Source of the DNA: AA29 sp041481445 | GTDB lineage: Bacteria > Acidobacteriota > Vicinamibacteria > Fen-336 | Assembly: GCA_041481445.1 (NCBI GenBank) | Contig: JBGPBV010000147.1 | Span: forward strand, 1 to 16,764 | Reading direction: 5' to 3' | DNA: 16,764 bases | Shown: positions 6,881 to 13,579 of the stretch, piece after piece | Layout: each line of letters begins with the position of its first letter | Numbering within the stretch: position 1 is the first letter of the stretch | Made by a program: the position numbers and the translations under genes | Notes under the pieces: generated by a model | Database searches by the model: none | Seen by the model: the letters and a program-made list of their open reading frames with translations, nothing else | Told to the model about the DNA's origin: nothing

Positions 6881-9256
6881 ATGCGCCTGCGGACCGCCGC
6901 CGCCGTGCTCGTGACGGTCATCGCCGCCCCGGCGGGTGGTGGGCGCGGCGCGGAAGTGGGGCCGACCTGGACCGCGCGCTGGATCACGGCGCCCGGCACG
7001 GCGCCCTTCGACTACGGCGTCTACCACTTCCGGCGGGCGTTCGACCTGGCGGAGGTCCCGCGCAACTTCCTCGTCCAGGTGACGGCGGACAACCGCTACG
7101 AGCTCTTCGCCAACGGCGCGCGCGTGGCCTCCGGTCCCGCGCGCGGCGACCTCTTCCACTGGCGATACGAGACCGTGGACCTGGCCCCACATCTCGTCGC
7201 CGGCCGCAACGTGCTGGCGGCCGTGGTCTGGAACTTCGGCCTGCTCGCCCCCCAGGCCCAGGTGACGCACCAGACCGGCTTCCTGCTCCAGGGCGCCGGC
7301 GAGACCGAGAAGGCGGTGAGCACCGATCGCAGCTGGAGGGCGATCCGCGACGAGGCCTATGCGCCGCTGCCCGTGCCGCCGGACGAGGTCCAGCACCGGT
7401 ACTACGTCGCCGGCCCCGGTGACCGGGTGGACGGCGTCGCCTATCCCTGGGGCTGGGAGCAGCCCGCCTTCGACGACTCGGGCTGGGCGGCGGCGGAAGC
7501 GGGCCCCATCGGGAGCGCGCGCGATGCCGTGGATGCCCCCAGCCGGTGGATGCTCGTCCCGCGCGCGATTCCGCCGATGGAGGAGCAGCCCGTCCGCTTC
7601 GCCCGCGTCCGGCGCGCGAGCGGAGTCACGGTGCCACCGGCGTTCCCGCAGCATCCCTCGCCCCTGGTCGTTCCCGCGCGTTCCAAGGCCGTCGTCCTCC
7701 TCGACCAGGACCACCTGACCACCGCCTATCCGGAGCTGACGGTGAGCGGCGGGCGAGGGGCGACCGTGGCCCTGCGCTATGCGGAGGCCCTGCTCGAGCC
7801 GGGCGGCCTCCGCAAGGGCCACCGTGACGAGGTCGAGGGCAAGGAGCTGCACGGCCAGCGCGATGTCTTCGTGACGGACGGCGGCCCGGGGCGGCGGTTC
7901 CGGCCCCTCTGGTGGCGCACGTACCGCTACGTCCAGCTCGAGGTCGAGACGGCGGGAGAGCCGGTGTCGGTGGACGACCTCACTGCCACCGCGACCAGCT
8001 TTCCCTTCACGGCGCGGGCGCGGCTCGAGGCCGACGTGCCCGACCTGGACCGGATCCTCGACGTCGGCTGGCGCACCGCCCGCCTGTGCGCGCACGAGAC
8101 CTACATGGACTGCCCGTACTACGAGCAGCTCCAGTACGCGGCAGACACGCGGATCCAGGCCCTCGTCTCGCTCTACATGACGGGAGACGGCCGCCTCGCG
8201 CGCAACGGCCTCGAGCAGCTCGACGACTCACGCACGGCCGAGGGCCTCACCCAGAGCCGGGCGCCCACGCGCCTCCAGCAGTACATCCCGCCCTTCTCGC
8301 TGTGGTGGGTCGGGATGGTCCACGACTACTGGCGCTACCAGGACGATCCCGCGCTCGTGCGCCGGATGCTGCCAGGCGTACGCGCGGTCCTCTCGTTCTT
8401 CGCCGATCGGCAGTTGCCGGACAGCTCGCTCGGACCGCTGCCCTGGTGGAACTTCGTGGACTGGGTGCGCGCCTGGCCGCGCGGGGTTCCCCCGTCGCTC
8501 CTCGGCGCCTCCGCCCCCCTCGACCTCCAGCTCCTCCTCGCCGACGGCTACGGGGCCGACCTCGAGGACGCGCTCGGGTCGCCCGATCGCGCCGCCGAGC
8601 TGCGCGCGGCCTCCGTGCGCCTGCGCGCCGGGATCCGGACCCGTTACTGGGACGAGGCGCGGGGCCTCTTCGCGGACACCCCCGCTCACGCGGAGTTCTC
8701 GCAGCACACGAACGTGCTGGCCGTCCTGGGCGGAGTGGTCGACGGCGCCCAGGCGCGCACGGTCATGGAGCACGTCCTCGCCGACCCCACGCTCGTCCCC
8801 TGCTCGATCTACTTCCGCCACTACCTGCACGCCGCGCTCCAGCGCGCGGGCCTGGGCGACCGGTACCTCGACCTCCTCGGACCCTGGCGGCAGATGCTGG
8901 CCGAGGGCCTCACGACGTGGGCGGAGACGAACGAGCCCGACGTGCGCTCGGACTGCCATGCCTGGGGGGCGAGCCCCAACTTCGAGCTGTTCCGGACCGT
9001 GCTCGGCGTCGACTCCGCGGCCCCCGGCTTCCGGAAGGTGATCATCCGGCCGTTCCTGGGCCGGCTCGCGCGCGCGTCGGGACGGGTCCCGCATCCTCGG
9101 GGCGAGATCGCGGTGAGCCTGAGCGTGAACGCCGGCCGCCTGGAGGCGGACGTCGGCCTCCCCGAAGGCGTGGAGGGCGAGATCGTGTGGGGAGACGTGC
9201 GCCGGCCGCTCGCCGCCGGTCGTTCCCGGCTGACCCTGTCCGCCGCCCGCCACTGA
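6881..9256 (+). CDS. secreted GH78 alpha-L-rhamnosidase
   Basis: A 791-residue protein with a signal peptide (about residues 1-24). An N-terminal beta-sandwich follows (TWTARWITAP..., ADNRYELFANGARVASGP), then a second beta domain, the (alpha/alpha)6 barrel, and a C-terminal beta domain (residues about 715-790). The barrel carries MDCPYYEQLQYAADTR with Asp410, Glu415 and Asp422. The 5- and 7-residue spacing is the same as Asp567, Glu572 and Asp579 of Bacillus RhaB. TTWAETNEPDVRSDCHAWG gives Glu682, placed 267 residues after Glu415 (269 in RhaB), as expected for the catalytic base. It should cleave terminal alpha-L-rhamnose from glycosides or polysaccharides in the periplasm or outside. HAWGASPNFELFRTVLG is also a family hallmark. 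The ATG at 6881 lacks a Shine-Dalgarno sequence. It follows the jellyroll gene and precedes the beta-helix gene on the same strand. Confidence 0.92.
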   Translation: MRLRTAAAVLVTVIAAPAGGGRGAEVGPTWTARWITAPGTAPFDYGVYHFRRAFDLAEVPRNFLVQVTADNRYELFANGARVASGPARGDLFHWRYETVDLAPHLVAGRNVLAAVVWNFGLLAPQAQVTHQTGFLLQGAGETEKAVSTDRSWRAIRDEAYAPLPVPPDEVQHRYYVAGPGDRVDGVAYPWGWEQPAFDDSGWAAAEAGPIGSARDAVDAPSRWMLVPRAIPPMEEQPVRFARVRRASGVTVPPAFPQHPSPLVVPARSKAVVLLDQDHLTTAYPELTVSGGRGATVALRYAEALLEPGGLRKGHRDEVEGKELHGQRDVFVTDGGPGRRFRPLWWRTYRYVQLEVETAGEPVSVDDLTATATSFPFTARARLEADVPDLDRILDVGWRTARLCAHETYMDCPYYEQLQYAADTRIQALVSLYMTGDGRLARNGLEQLDDSRTAEGLTQSRAPTRLQQYIPPFSLWWVGMVHDYWRYQDDPALVRRMLPGVRAVLSFFADRQLPDSSLGPLPWWNFVDWVRAWPRGVPPSLLGASAPLDLQLLLADGYGADLEDALGSPDRAAELRAASVRLRAGIRTRYWDEARGLFADTPAHAEFSQHTNVLAVLGGVVDGAQARTVMEHVLADPTLVPCSIYFRHYLHAALQRAGLGDRYLDLLGPWRQMLAEGLTTWAETNEPDVRSDCHAWGASPNFELFRTVLGVDSAAPGFRKVIIRPFLGRLARASGRVPHPRGEIAVSLSVNAGRLEADVGLPEGVEGEIVWGDVRRPLAAGRSRLTLSAARH

Positions 9257-9325
9257 CGGCGGGAGCGTACAATCCGGTCCAACCGAGATCCAGCCCGCCC
9301 TCCGGCCATCGACGTCCGTCAATGA

Positions 9326-9330
9326 AAGGA
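9326..9330 (+). promoter_or_regulatory. Shine-Dalgarno AAGGA deciding the beta-helix gene start
   Basis: AAGGA ends 6 nt before the ATG at 9337, so that ATG is preferred to the in-frame ATG at 9322. Starting at 9337 also gives the cleaner signal peptide (MKREHVVRLLVLSVALVAG). Confidence 0.6.
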
Positions 9331-9336
9331 TCGCCC

Positions 9337-10311
9337 ATGAAGCGCGAACACGTCGTGCGGCTCCTCGTCCTCTCCGTAGCGCTCGTCGCCGGAAGAGCCC
9401 CGAGCGCCGGCGCGCAGCCGGCCGGCCGGGCGTTCGTGTCGACCCTGGGAAACGACGCGCAGTCCTGCGCGATCACCGCGCCTTGCCGGACGCTGACCGG
9501 GGGCATCGCGAAGGTGGCGCCGGGCGGCGAGGTCGTGGTCCTCGACAGCGGAAACTACGGCGCCGGCAGCATCACGAAGGCCGTGCGCGTCACCGCCTCC
9601 GCCGGCGTCACCGCCCTCGTCGTCAAGCCGATCACCATCGCGGCGGCGGTGGGGGACACGGTCGTGCTGCGCGGCCTGACCATCAAGCCCAACCCGCCGC
9701 TCCCCGACCCCGGCATCGGCGGCGGCGCCTCGACCGGGACCGGCATCACCTTCGTCTCGGGGGGAACGCTCCACCTCGAGAACAGCGTGATCGACGGGTG
9801 GGACGAAGGGCTGCGCGTGATGGCCTCGACGCCCACCGCGCTGTGCCAGTCCGCGCCCGTCGGGATGAGCTCGAACGAGTGCAAGATCGCGATCGAGGAG
9901 ACCACCTTCCGCAACTGCGGCGTGGGACTCTACGCCGACAATGCGACGAGCAAGATCTCGGTCGAGCATTCGCATTTCGACCACAACGGCAACGGGCTCT
10001 TCATCCGCGCCGGCCGCGTGGCCCTGAAGGACACGGTGATCTCGGGCAGCACCGTCGTCGGCATCGACGTCGAGAGCCCGAGCTCCGACGTGACCGCCGA
10101 CCGGTGCCTGATCGCCCAGAACGACGAGGGCGTGGACCTGGCCGTCACCGCCGGCGGCGGGACCTTCCGCCTCTCGAGCTCCACGGTGACCGGCAACGGC
10201 ATCGGCATCAAGAACTTCGGCGGGGGCATCTTCGAGACCTTCGGCAACAACGCGATCCGCGGGAACCTGAGCGACATCCAGAGCCCGATCGTCCTCGTCG
10301 CCCTTCAGTAG
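9337..10311 (+). CDS. secreted right-handed parallel beta-helix protein
   Basis: A 324-residue protein with a signal peptide ending near APSAGAQ. The first module, FVSTLGNDAQSCAITAPCRT followed by GGEVVVLDSGNYGAGSITKA, is the cap seen in a family of DUF1565/pectate-lyase-fold-like proteins. Successive beta-helix coils then follow (HLENSVIDGWDEGLRV, IAIEETTFRNCGVGLYADN, ISVEHSHFDHNGNGLFIRA, VALKDTVISGSTVVGIDV), each of about 22-25 residues, ending FGNNAIRGNLSDIQ. No polysaccharide-lyase active-site motif is obvious, so binding, adhesion or a carbohydrate-acting role cannot be distinguished. It sits 80 nt after the rhamnosidase; TACAAT at 9268-9273 is a possible -10 without a recognisable -35. 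Its 3' end overlaps the convergent HAD gene by 7 nt. Confidence 0.82.
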   Translation: MKREHVVRLLVLSVALVAGRAPSAGAQPAGRAFVSTLGNDAQSCAITAPCRTLTGGIAKVAPGGEVVVLDSGNYGAGSITKAVRVTASAGVTALVVKPITIAAAVGDTVVLRGLTIKPNPPLPDPGIGGGASTGTGITFVSGGTLHLENSVIDGWDEGLRVMASTPTALCQSAPVGMSSNECKIAIEETTFRNCGVGLYADNATSKISVEHSHFDHNGNGLFIRAGRVALKDTVISGSTVVGIDVESPSSDVTADRCLIAQNDEGVDLAVTAGGGTFRLSSSTVTGNGIGIKNFGGGIFETFGNNAIRGNLSDIQSPIVLVALQ

Positions 10312-10973
10312 GGAAGGCCGAGCCGTCCCAGGATCTCGGACAAGCCGTGGTCGGCCAGGGAGTCGAGGACGAGGTCGGCCTCGTCCAGGGGCAGCCGGCG
10401 TGTCAGCGTGTTGGGGATCGCCACGCAGCGCATCCCCGCCGCCCGTGCCGCGCGGATCCCGTTGGGCGAGTCCTCGAAGGCCACGCACCGGGACGGCGCG
10501 ACCGCGATCCGGCGCGCCGCGAGCAGGAACAGGTCGGGCGCGGGCTTGACCCGCTGGACCTGGTCGCTGGTGCAGACGGCATCGAAGAGATCGCGGATGC
10601 CGTGGCGGGCGAGCCAGCCTTCGACCCAGGTCGAAGGGCTGCTCGAGGCCACCGCGGTGCGGAGAGAGGCGGCCCGCGCCTCGCGCACGCGGTCGGCCAC
10701 GCCGGGCAGGAGCGGCTGGGACTCGCAGCGGACCTTGTTCCGCGCCCAGACCTCCTGGCGCAGCGCCTCGCGGTCGAACGGCTCGCCCGTCAGCGTGGCC
10801 AGGTGCGCGCAGGGGTCGTATCCGCCGACCGTGCCCACCGTGTGCTGGTACACGTCCAGGGTGAGCTCGTGGCCGCGTGCGCGGAAGACCGCGCGCCACT
10901 CCTCGTACTCCCCGCTCTCGGTATCGAGGATCGTCCCGTCGAAGTCGAAGACGATCCCGATCGTCCCGGTCAG
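10305..10973 (-). CDS. HAD superfamily IA phosphatase with CTG start
   Basis: A 222-residue HAD hydrolase if started at CTG 10973-10971. Motif I is VFDFDGTILDTE (nucleophile Asp10, acid/base Asp12), very close to the N-terminus as usual. A helical cap follows (about 20-90), then motif II VASSS (about 108-112), motif III RVKPAPD (Lys143) and motif IV FEDSPNG (Asp168). All catalytic residues are intact. It belongs near the beta-phosphoglucomutase and sugar-phosphate phosphatase branch, so a small phosphorylated sugar is the likely substrate. No ATG, GTG or TTG exists in frame near motif I on either side: in the HAD frame the upstream codons run through the S15 gene with none for more than 45 codons. 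The CTG overlaps the S15 stop as CTGA, so translation is probably coupled to S15. The 3' end overlaps the beta-helix gene by 7 nt. Confidence 0.88.
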   Translation of the reverse strand: MTGTIGIVFDFDGTILDTESGEYEEWRAVFRARGHELTLDVYQHTVGTVGGYDPCAHLATLTGEPFDREALRQEVWARNKVRCESQPLLPGVADRVREARAASLRTAVASSSPSTWVEGWLARHGIRDLFDAVCTSDQVQRVKPAPDLFLLAARRIAVAPSRCVAFEDSPNGIRAARAAGMRCVAIPNTLTRRLPLDEADLVLDSLADHGLSEILGRLGLPY

Positions 10974-12946
10974 GGCGTGGCCACCACGGGCAGCTCGACC
11001 GCGCTCGGCTGGCCGGGCGCGACGTGGATCCGCTGGACGGCTCTCTTGTAGTCCTCCGGCTTCGCCCAGAAGATGCTCGGCACGAAGGTCTGGGGATTGC
11101 GGTCGTAGAGCGGGAACCAGCTCGACTGCACCTGGACCATGATCCGGTGCCCGGGCAGGAAGACGTGGTTCGCGCTCGGAAGCGCGAACGCATAGGCGAG
11201 GGGCTGGTTCGGCGTGAGGGCGGCCGGCTTGTCCAGGCCCGTCCGGTAGCGCCCGCGGAAGATGTCCGCCGAGACCATGAGAAGGTAGCCGCCCATCTCC
11301 CGCTGGCCGGCCACCTCGTCCGGGTAGACGTCGATGAGCTTCACCACCCAGTCGGAGTCGGTGCCGCTGGTGGAGGCCCAGAGGTTCGCCACCGGCGGTC
11401 CGCTGATCTTCAGCGGCGCGGTCAAGACCTCCGAGCTGAAGGCGAGGACGTCGGGGCGGCCCGCGGCCTCGCGCTGGTCGTCCACCAGCCACTCCGACCA
11501 GGTGAAGCCGGTGCCGTAGCCGACGGGCTGGATCGGCCGCGCACGGAAGGGCACGGGCTTGGCCGGATCCGACACGTATTCCTCGTAGGTCTCGCCGGGG
11601 CGCGGTGCCTCGAAGCGCAGCTTCAGACCGGCGCGGAGGAAGAGCGGCGTCGGCCTGATCGTGCACCCGCTCGCGCAGCCGGCCGGCCAGGCCGGCAGGC
11701 GCCGCCACACGTTGGTCCCGGTCTCGAACGCGGTCACCGGCGCCACGTCCGCCCTGGGCGCGCCCTCCTTCAGGTACTGGTCCAGGAACGGGCGAAGCAC
11801 CTCGCGCCGGAACCAGGCCGCCGTGTCGGAGCCGAAGCGGAGCGCGCCCAGCGTGCTCCCGTCCGCGATCTCCTGGCCGTGATGCCACGGCCCGAGCACG
11901 AGGAACACCTTGTCGTTGCCGGTGTCCTTGGGCTCGATCGCCTTGTAGACGGCCGTGGCGCCGTAGATGTCCTCCTGGTCCCAGAGGCTGTGGACGAGCA
12001 TGACCGGGACGGCGAGCGGCTGCGCGGCCAGCAGCTTGTCCACCGCCTGGTCGCGCCAGAACGCGTCGTAGCTCGGATGCTCGAGGACCTTCCGCCAGAA
12101 GCCGACCTGCTCGAGGCCGTGCCGCCGGCCCAGCTCGCCCGCCGAGCCCGCCTGCATGTAGAGGTCGTAGTCGTCGAGGAAGCCGCTCCACCACTTCTCC
12201 TCCGACTTGCGGTGGGCTTCCTGCTCGTAGATGTAGGGCAGGTTCTGCTGCCGGAATGCGCCGTTGTGGAACCAGTCGTCGCCCATCCAGCCGTCGACCA
12301 TCGGGTTCATGGGCACCGCGACCTTGAGCGCCGGGTGCGGGTTGACGAGCGCCATCAGGGGCAGGAACCCGTCGTAGGAGATGCCGAGGATGCCGACCCG
12401 GCCGCTCGTCTCCGGCACGTTCTTCACGAGCCAGTCGATCGTGTCGTAGGTGTCGGTGGCGTGGTCCACCGGCGTGGGGTTGAGCGGCCCGTGCAGGGGC
12501 CGGTTCATCACGTAATCGCCCTCGGAGCCGTGCTTGCCGCGCACGTCCTGGACCGCGCGGATGTAGCCCCCCTCGACGATGACCTCGGTGGCGTTGTCGT
12601 AGCCGTCGAGGATCGGACCGAGGTGGGGGCTGTGCGCGTGGGAGGTGAGGGCGGTCGCGTCGTAGGGAGTTCGGGTGAGGAGGATGGGCGCCCGTGACGC
12701 TCCTTTGGGCACCAGGATGACCGTGTGGAGCTTCACCCCGTCGCGCATCGGGACCATGACGTCGCGCTTGACGTAGTCGAAGCCCTCCGTCGACGGCTCG
12801 AGCCTGGCCGGCGTCTCGCTCGGCAGGCTGGGGTACTGGACGGGCGGGGGAGAGGCGGTCTGGGCGGCCAGGGGCCCCGTGAGCGAGAAGGTGAGAGCGG
12901 CCAGGGCCAGCGGGACCTGAAGCCGAGCACGTCCGATCGAGTGCAT
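10970..12946 (-). CDS. secreted S15/CocE-type hydrolase, alpha-amino acid ester hydrolase-like
   Basis: A 658-residue protein with a signal peptide (cleavage near GPLAAQ). The alpha/beta-hydrolase core holds the nucleophile in GILGISYDGF (Ser190), the acid in SLWDQED (Asp323) and His355 in LGPWHHGQE. The spacings of 133 and 32 residues are those I recall for Acetobacter turbidans alpha-amino acid ester hydrolase (Ser205, Asp338, His370), and MVDGWMGDDWFHNGAFRQ is also typical of that group. The C-terminal third is the jellyroll domain of the X-Pro dipeptidyl-peptidase S15 C-terminal type. It would hydrolyse or transfer acyl groups of alpha-amino acid esters or amides outside the cytoplasm; the native substrate is not known. 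AAGG lies 7 nt before the ATG at 12946. It probably forms an operon with the HAD gene. Confidence 0.9.
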   Translation of the reverse strand: MHSIGRARLQVPLALAALTFSLTGPLAAQTASPPPVQYPSLPSETPARLEPSTEGFDYVKRDVMVPMRDGVKLHTVILVPKGASRAPILLTRTPYDATALTSHAHSPHLGPILDGYDNATEVIVEGGYIRAVQDVRGKHGSEGDYVMNRPLHGPLNPTPVDHATDTYDTIDWLVKNVPETSGRVGILGISYDGFLPLMALVNPHPALKVAVPMNPMVDGWMGDDWFHNGAFRQQNLPYIYEQEAHRKSEEKWWSGFLDDYDLYMQAGSAGELGRRHGLEQVGFWRKVLEHPSYDAFWRDQAVDKLLAAQPLAVPVMLVHSLWDQEDIYGATAVYKAIEPKDTGNDKVFLVLGPWHHGQEIADGSTLGALRFGSDTAAWFRREVLRPFLDQYLKEGAPRADVAPVTAFETGTNVWRRLPAWPAGCASGCTIRPTPLFLRAGLKLRFEAPRPGETYEEYVSDPAKPVPFRARPIQPVGYGTGFTWSEWLVDDQREAAGRPDVLAFSSEVLTAPLKISGPPVANLWASTSGTDSDWVVKLIDVYPDEVAGQREMGGYLLMVSADIFRGRYRTGLDKPAALTPNQPLAYAFALPSANHVFLPGHRIMVQVQSSWFPLYDRNPQTFVPSIFWAKPEDYKRAVQRIHVAPGQPSAVELPVVATP

Positions 12947-12953
12947 TTCGCGA

Positions 12954-12957
12954 CCTT
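12954..12957 (-). promoter_or_regulatory. Shine-Dalgarno AAGG of the S15 hydrolase gene
   Basis: AAGG on the minus strand ends 7 nt before the ATG at 12946. This supports that ATG, which also gives a complete signal peptide. Confidence 0.5.
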
Positions 12958-13008
12958 AGTGCAAGACCCCGCCCCGGGCAATCGCCGGCCGGACAAGGCT
13001 TTCGGTGA

Positions 13009-13037
13009 TCGACTCCCGTGGCCAGGCGCGCTACACT
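13009..13037 (+). promoter_or_regulatory. sigma70 promoter of rnpB
   Basis: TCGACT (13009-13014) and TACACT (13032-13037) each match consensus at 4 of 6 positions and are separated by 17 nt. A start 7-8 nt after the -10 falls at 13044-13045, exactly the first base of the RNase P RNA P1 helix. That coincidence makes the assignment stronger than the hexamers alone. Confidence 0.65.
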
Positions 13038-13044
13038 GGGCGTT

Positions 13045-13454
13045 CCGCAGGAGCGGGTCGGGTGGTCGCCGCGGCCTTTGTCACGGCCGGGGAGGAAAGT
13101 CCGGACTCCGAGGGCAGTGTGCTGGCCAACCGCCAGCGAGGGTGACCTCAGGGAAAGTGCCACAGAAAACACACCGCCGAACTTCTCGCCGCCCCGGAGT
13201 CGATCCGGCGCGGCTGGAGGTGGCAAGGGTGAAAAGGTGCGGTAAGAGCGCACCGCCGGCCTGGTGACAGGACGGGCAGGGTAAACCCCACACGGAGCAA
13301 GACCAAATAGGGGGGCGTTCGAGGCTGGCCCGGCCGAAGCTCCCGGGTAGGTCGCTGGACCCCGCGGGTAACCGCGGGGCTAGAGGAATGATCACCACCG
13401 TCGCCCCGTGAGGAGCGGCGGGACAGGATCCGGCTTATAGACCCGCTCCTGCGG
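13045..13454 (+). ncRNA. rnpB: RNase P RNA, bacterial class A
   Basis: This is the catalytic RNA that removes 5' leaders from pre-tRNAs. P1 is formed by CCGCAGGAGCGGGTC (13045-13059) pairing perfectly over 15 bp with GACCCGCTCCTGCGG (13440-13454). Universally conserved segments appear in order: GAGGAAAGTCCGGACTCC (13092-13109), GGGAAAGTGCCACAGAAAAC (from 13152), GGTGCGGTAAGAGCGCACCG, the L15 loop in GGGTAAACCCC that binds the tRNA 3' CCA, GGAGCAAGACCAAATAGGGG (from 13295), AGAGGAATGATCACC (13382-13396) and CCGGCTTATAG (13430-13440). The hairpin at 13360-13379, an 8-bp stem capped by a GUAA tetraloop, is P18 with its docking loop. At 410 nt the length is normal for class A. The ends are placed from P1. 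No U-tract terminator is visible after it. Confidence 0.97.
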
Positions 13455-13542
13455 ACTGTTTCGAGCCGACATGACGTACGAGACGGCGATCGCCCCTCGG
13501 CAAGGGCGCGCTGGGTCCGAGGCCCTCGCGCAGGAAAGACGG

Positions 13543-13548
13543 TATCAT
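13543..13548 (+). promoter_or_regulatory. possible -10 box upstream of the epimerase gene
   Basis: TATCAT matches the -10 consensus at 5 of 6 positions and lies 31 nt before the proposed CTG start, leaving room for the GAGGAG ribosome-binding site. No good -35 is present at 16-18 nt, so read-through from rnpB or another sigma factor is possible. Confidence 0.3.
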
Positions 13549-13566
13549 CTGCCGCGGCATCGTCAC

Positions 13567-13572
13567 GAGGAG
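13567..13572 (+). promoter_or_regulatory. Shine-Dalgarno GAGGAG deciding the CTG start of the epimerase
   Basis: GAGGAG is followed by a 7-nt spacer and then CTG at 13580. It is the strongest ribosome-binding site in the window and fixes the start of a reading frame that has no ATG, GTG or TTG before its NAD-binding motif. Confidence 0.65.
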
Positions 13573-13579
13573 CGACGCG

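Noticed and set aside
7912..10311. 799-codon plus-strand frame containing the beta-helix protein
   Set aside because: The part before 9337 is an out-of-frame reading of the GH78 gene. The signal peptide and Shine-Dalgarno sequence at 9326-9337 define the real gene.
10305..13253. 982-codon open frame on the minus strand running through the S15 gene into the HAD gene
   Set aside because: Only the last 222 codons (HAD) make a real protein. The rest is the Arg/Pro/Gly-rich out-of-frame reading of the S15 gene and extends into antisense of rnpB. It is useful only in showing that HAD has no nearby canonical start.
13491..13508. CGCCC/GGGCG hairpin downstream of rnpB as a terminator
   Set aside because: Five base pairs, an 8-nt loop and no run of T after it; expected by chance in such GC-rich DNA.
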